Shown here: positions 63,689 through 64,000 of the stretch, one piece after another
Numbering within the stretch: the first letter of the stretch is position 1
How the letters are laid out: each line of letters starts with the position of its first letter
NCBI RefSeq assembly: GCF_003386285.1
Contig: NZ_QPNC01000039.1
Coordinates: forward strand, 1 to 64,000
Source of the DNA: Nocardiopsis sp. FIRDI 009
GTDB taxonomy: Bacteria > Actinomycetota > Actinomycetes > Streptosporangiales > Streptosporangiaceae
Length of the DNA stretch: 64,000 bases
Direction: 5' to 3'
The notes under the pieces: generated by a model
The model's database searches: none
What the model was told of the DNA's origin: nothing
Seen by the model: only the letters and a program-made list of their open reading frames with translations
Position numbers and translations under genes: made by a program

Positions 63689-64000
63689 TCAGTACCGCGA
63701 GGCCGCGTCGTAGCGGTCGTCACGGCGGTTGTTCCTGCCCCGGTAGCCGCCGCGGCGCTCGCCGTCACGGAAACCACCGCCCTCACCGCGACGCTCGCCA
63801 CGCGGACGGTCACCCCGGTAGCCGCCACGGGGACCGCCGCGGCGCTCGCCGGAGTCGCCGTAGCGGTCGCCGCGGAAACCGCCGCCCTCACCGCGCTCGG
63901 AACGGCGCTCGCCGTCCCGGAAACCGCGGCGCTCGCCGTCGCGGAAACCACCGCCCTCACCGCGACGCTCGCCACGGTAACCGCCGCCACGGCGGGGGCC
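63689..64000 (-). CDS. DEAD-box RNA helicase, C-terminal RGG-rich tail (partial)
   Basis: The minus-strand frame is open from the right edge to a TGA at 63689-63691 and ends YDAASRY. The 103 visible residues are made of Gly/Arg/Glu/Phe repeats of the form GERRGEGGGFRD and GYRGDR. This low-complexity tail is typical of actinobacterial DEAD-box helicases such as the RhlE/DeaD-like ones, where it binds RNA and aids phase separation or cold growth. The helicase core lies beyond the window, so the family is inferred from the tail alone. Frames in other phases here look Ala/Val-rich and are artefacts of the repeat. Confidence 0.65.
   Translation of the reverse strand, partial: GPRRGGGYRGERRGEGGGFRDGERRGFRDGERRSERGEGGGFRGDRYGDSGERRGGPRGGYRGDRPRGERRGEGGGFRDGERRGGYRGRNNRRDDRYDAASRY

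Noticed and set aside
63679-63990. Ala/Val/Thr-rich minus-strand frame at the right edge
   Set aside because: It is an out-of-phase reading of the RGG-repeat helicase tail, which ends properly at 63689.

Overview
The window is very GC-rich, uses GTG starts freely and carries actinobacterial signature genes: rbpA, an SCO1664/DUF3090/MSMEG_4193 set, a fabG-fabI pair in the mabA-inhA order, a Ppm1-type mannosyltransferase and a RecD-like helix-hairpin-helix protein. I read it as the chromosome of a filamentous actinomycete, most like Nocardiopsis or a relative. That placement is an inference from gene content and codon use.

Layout. 1-3.3 kb is mobile debris: the 3' end of an ISAs1-family transposase with a probable IS end, then a Tn3-family transposase broken by a frameshift. 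3.4-8.2 kb is ordinary metabolism: an MBL-fold hydrolase divergent from xylulokinase, a BASS-type transporter and a VOC protein. 8.5-11.0 kb holds two head-to-head decayed flavoenzyme genes, an amine-oxidase-like remnant on the minus strand and a flavin monooxygenase remnant on the plus strand, each with several frameshifts.

11.1-15.75 kb is the most unusual part. After an AT-rich leader comes a plus-strand operon: an unrecognised 373-aa protein, a 169-aa protein that reads like a bare aerolysin/ETX-MTX2 beta-pore module, an acyl carrier protein, an intact ketosynthase and a second ketosynthase with all catalytic residues replaced. It abuts the 3' end of a type II Wadjet defence operon (jetA-jetB-jetC, 15.9-23.1 kb, minus strand). 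The fourth Wadjet gene, jetD, is missing except for what looks like its first few dozen codons. The operon therefore seems to have landed in, or replaced, jetD within a defence/mobile island.

23.2-64 kb is largely core-like: a lipoprotein, an NCS2 permease, rbpA with a textbook SigR-type promoter, a NagD-like phosphatase, the SCO1664/DUF3090/histidine-phosphatase group interrupted by a SnoaL-like gene, an aldo/keto reductase, a RecD-like protein without Walker A, a Uma2 protein, a TetR/serine-hydrolase pair, an SDR, a methyltransferase, fabG-fabI, a two-component system divergent from a MacB-like exporter, a DHA2 MFS pump, ppm1, a DeoR regulator, an Sfp-type phosphopantetheinyl transferase, an acyl-CoA dehydrogenase, LysR and AraC regulators, an orphan substrate-binding lipoprotein, an orphan histidine kinase, a permease/TIGR03943 pair behind a possible Zur box, an AGCS symporter, an MHS-type MFS transporter and the RGG-rich tail of an RNA helicase running off the right edge.

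Connections: fabG and fabI reduce acyl-ACP intermediates. The PPTase at 49.7 kb could activate the ACP of the 11-15 kb operon. The two-component system probably controls the divergent ABC exporter. I saw no rRNA, tRNA or CRISPR array.
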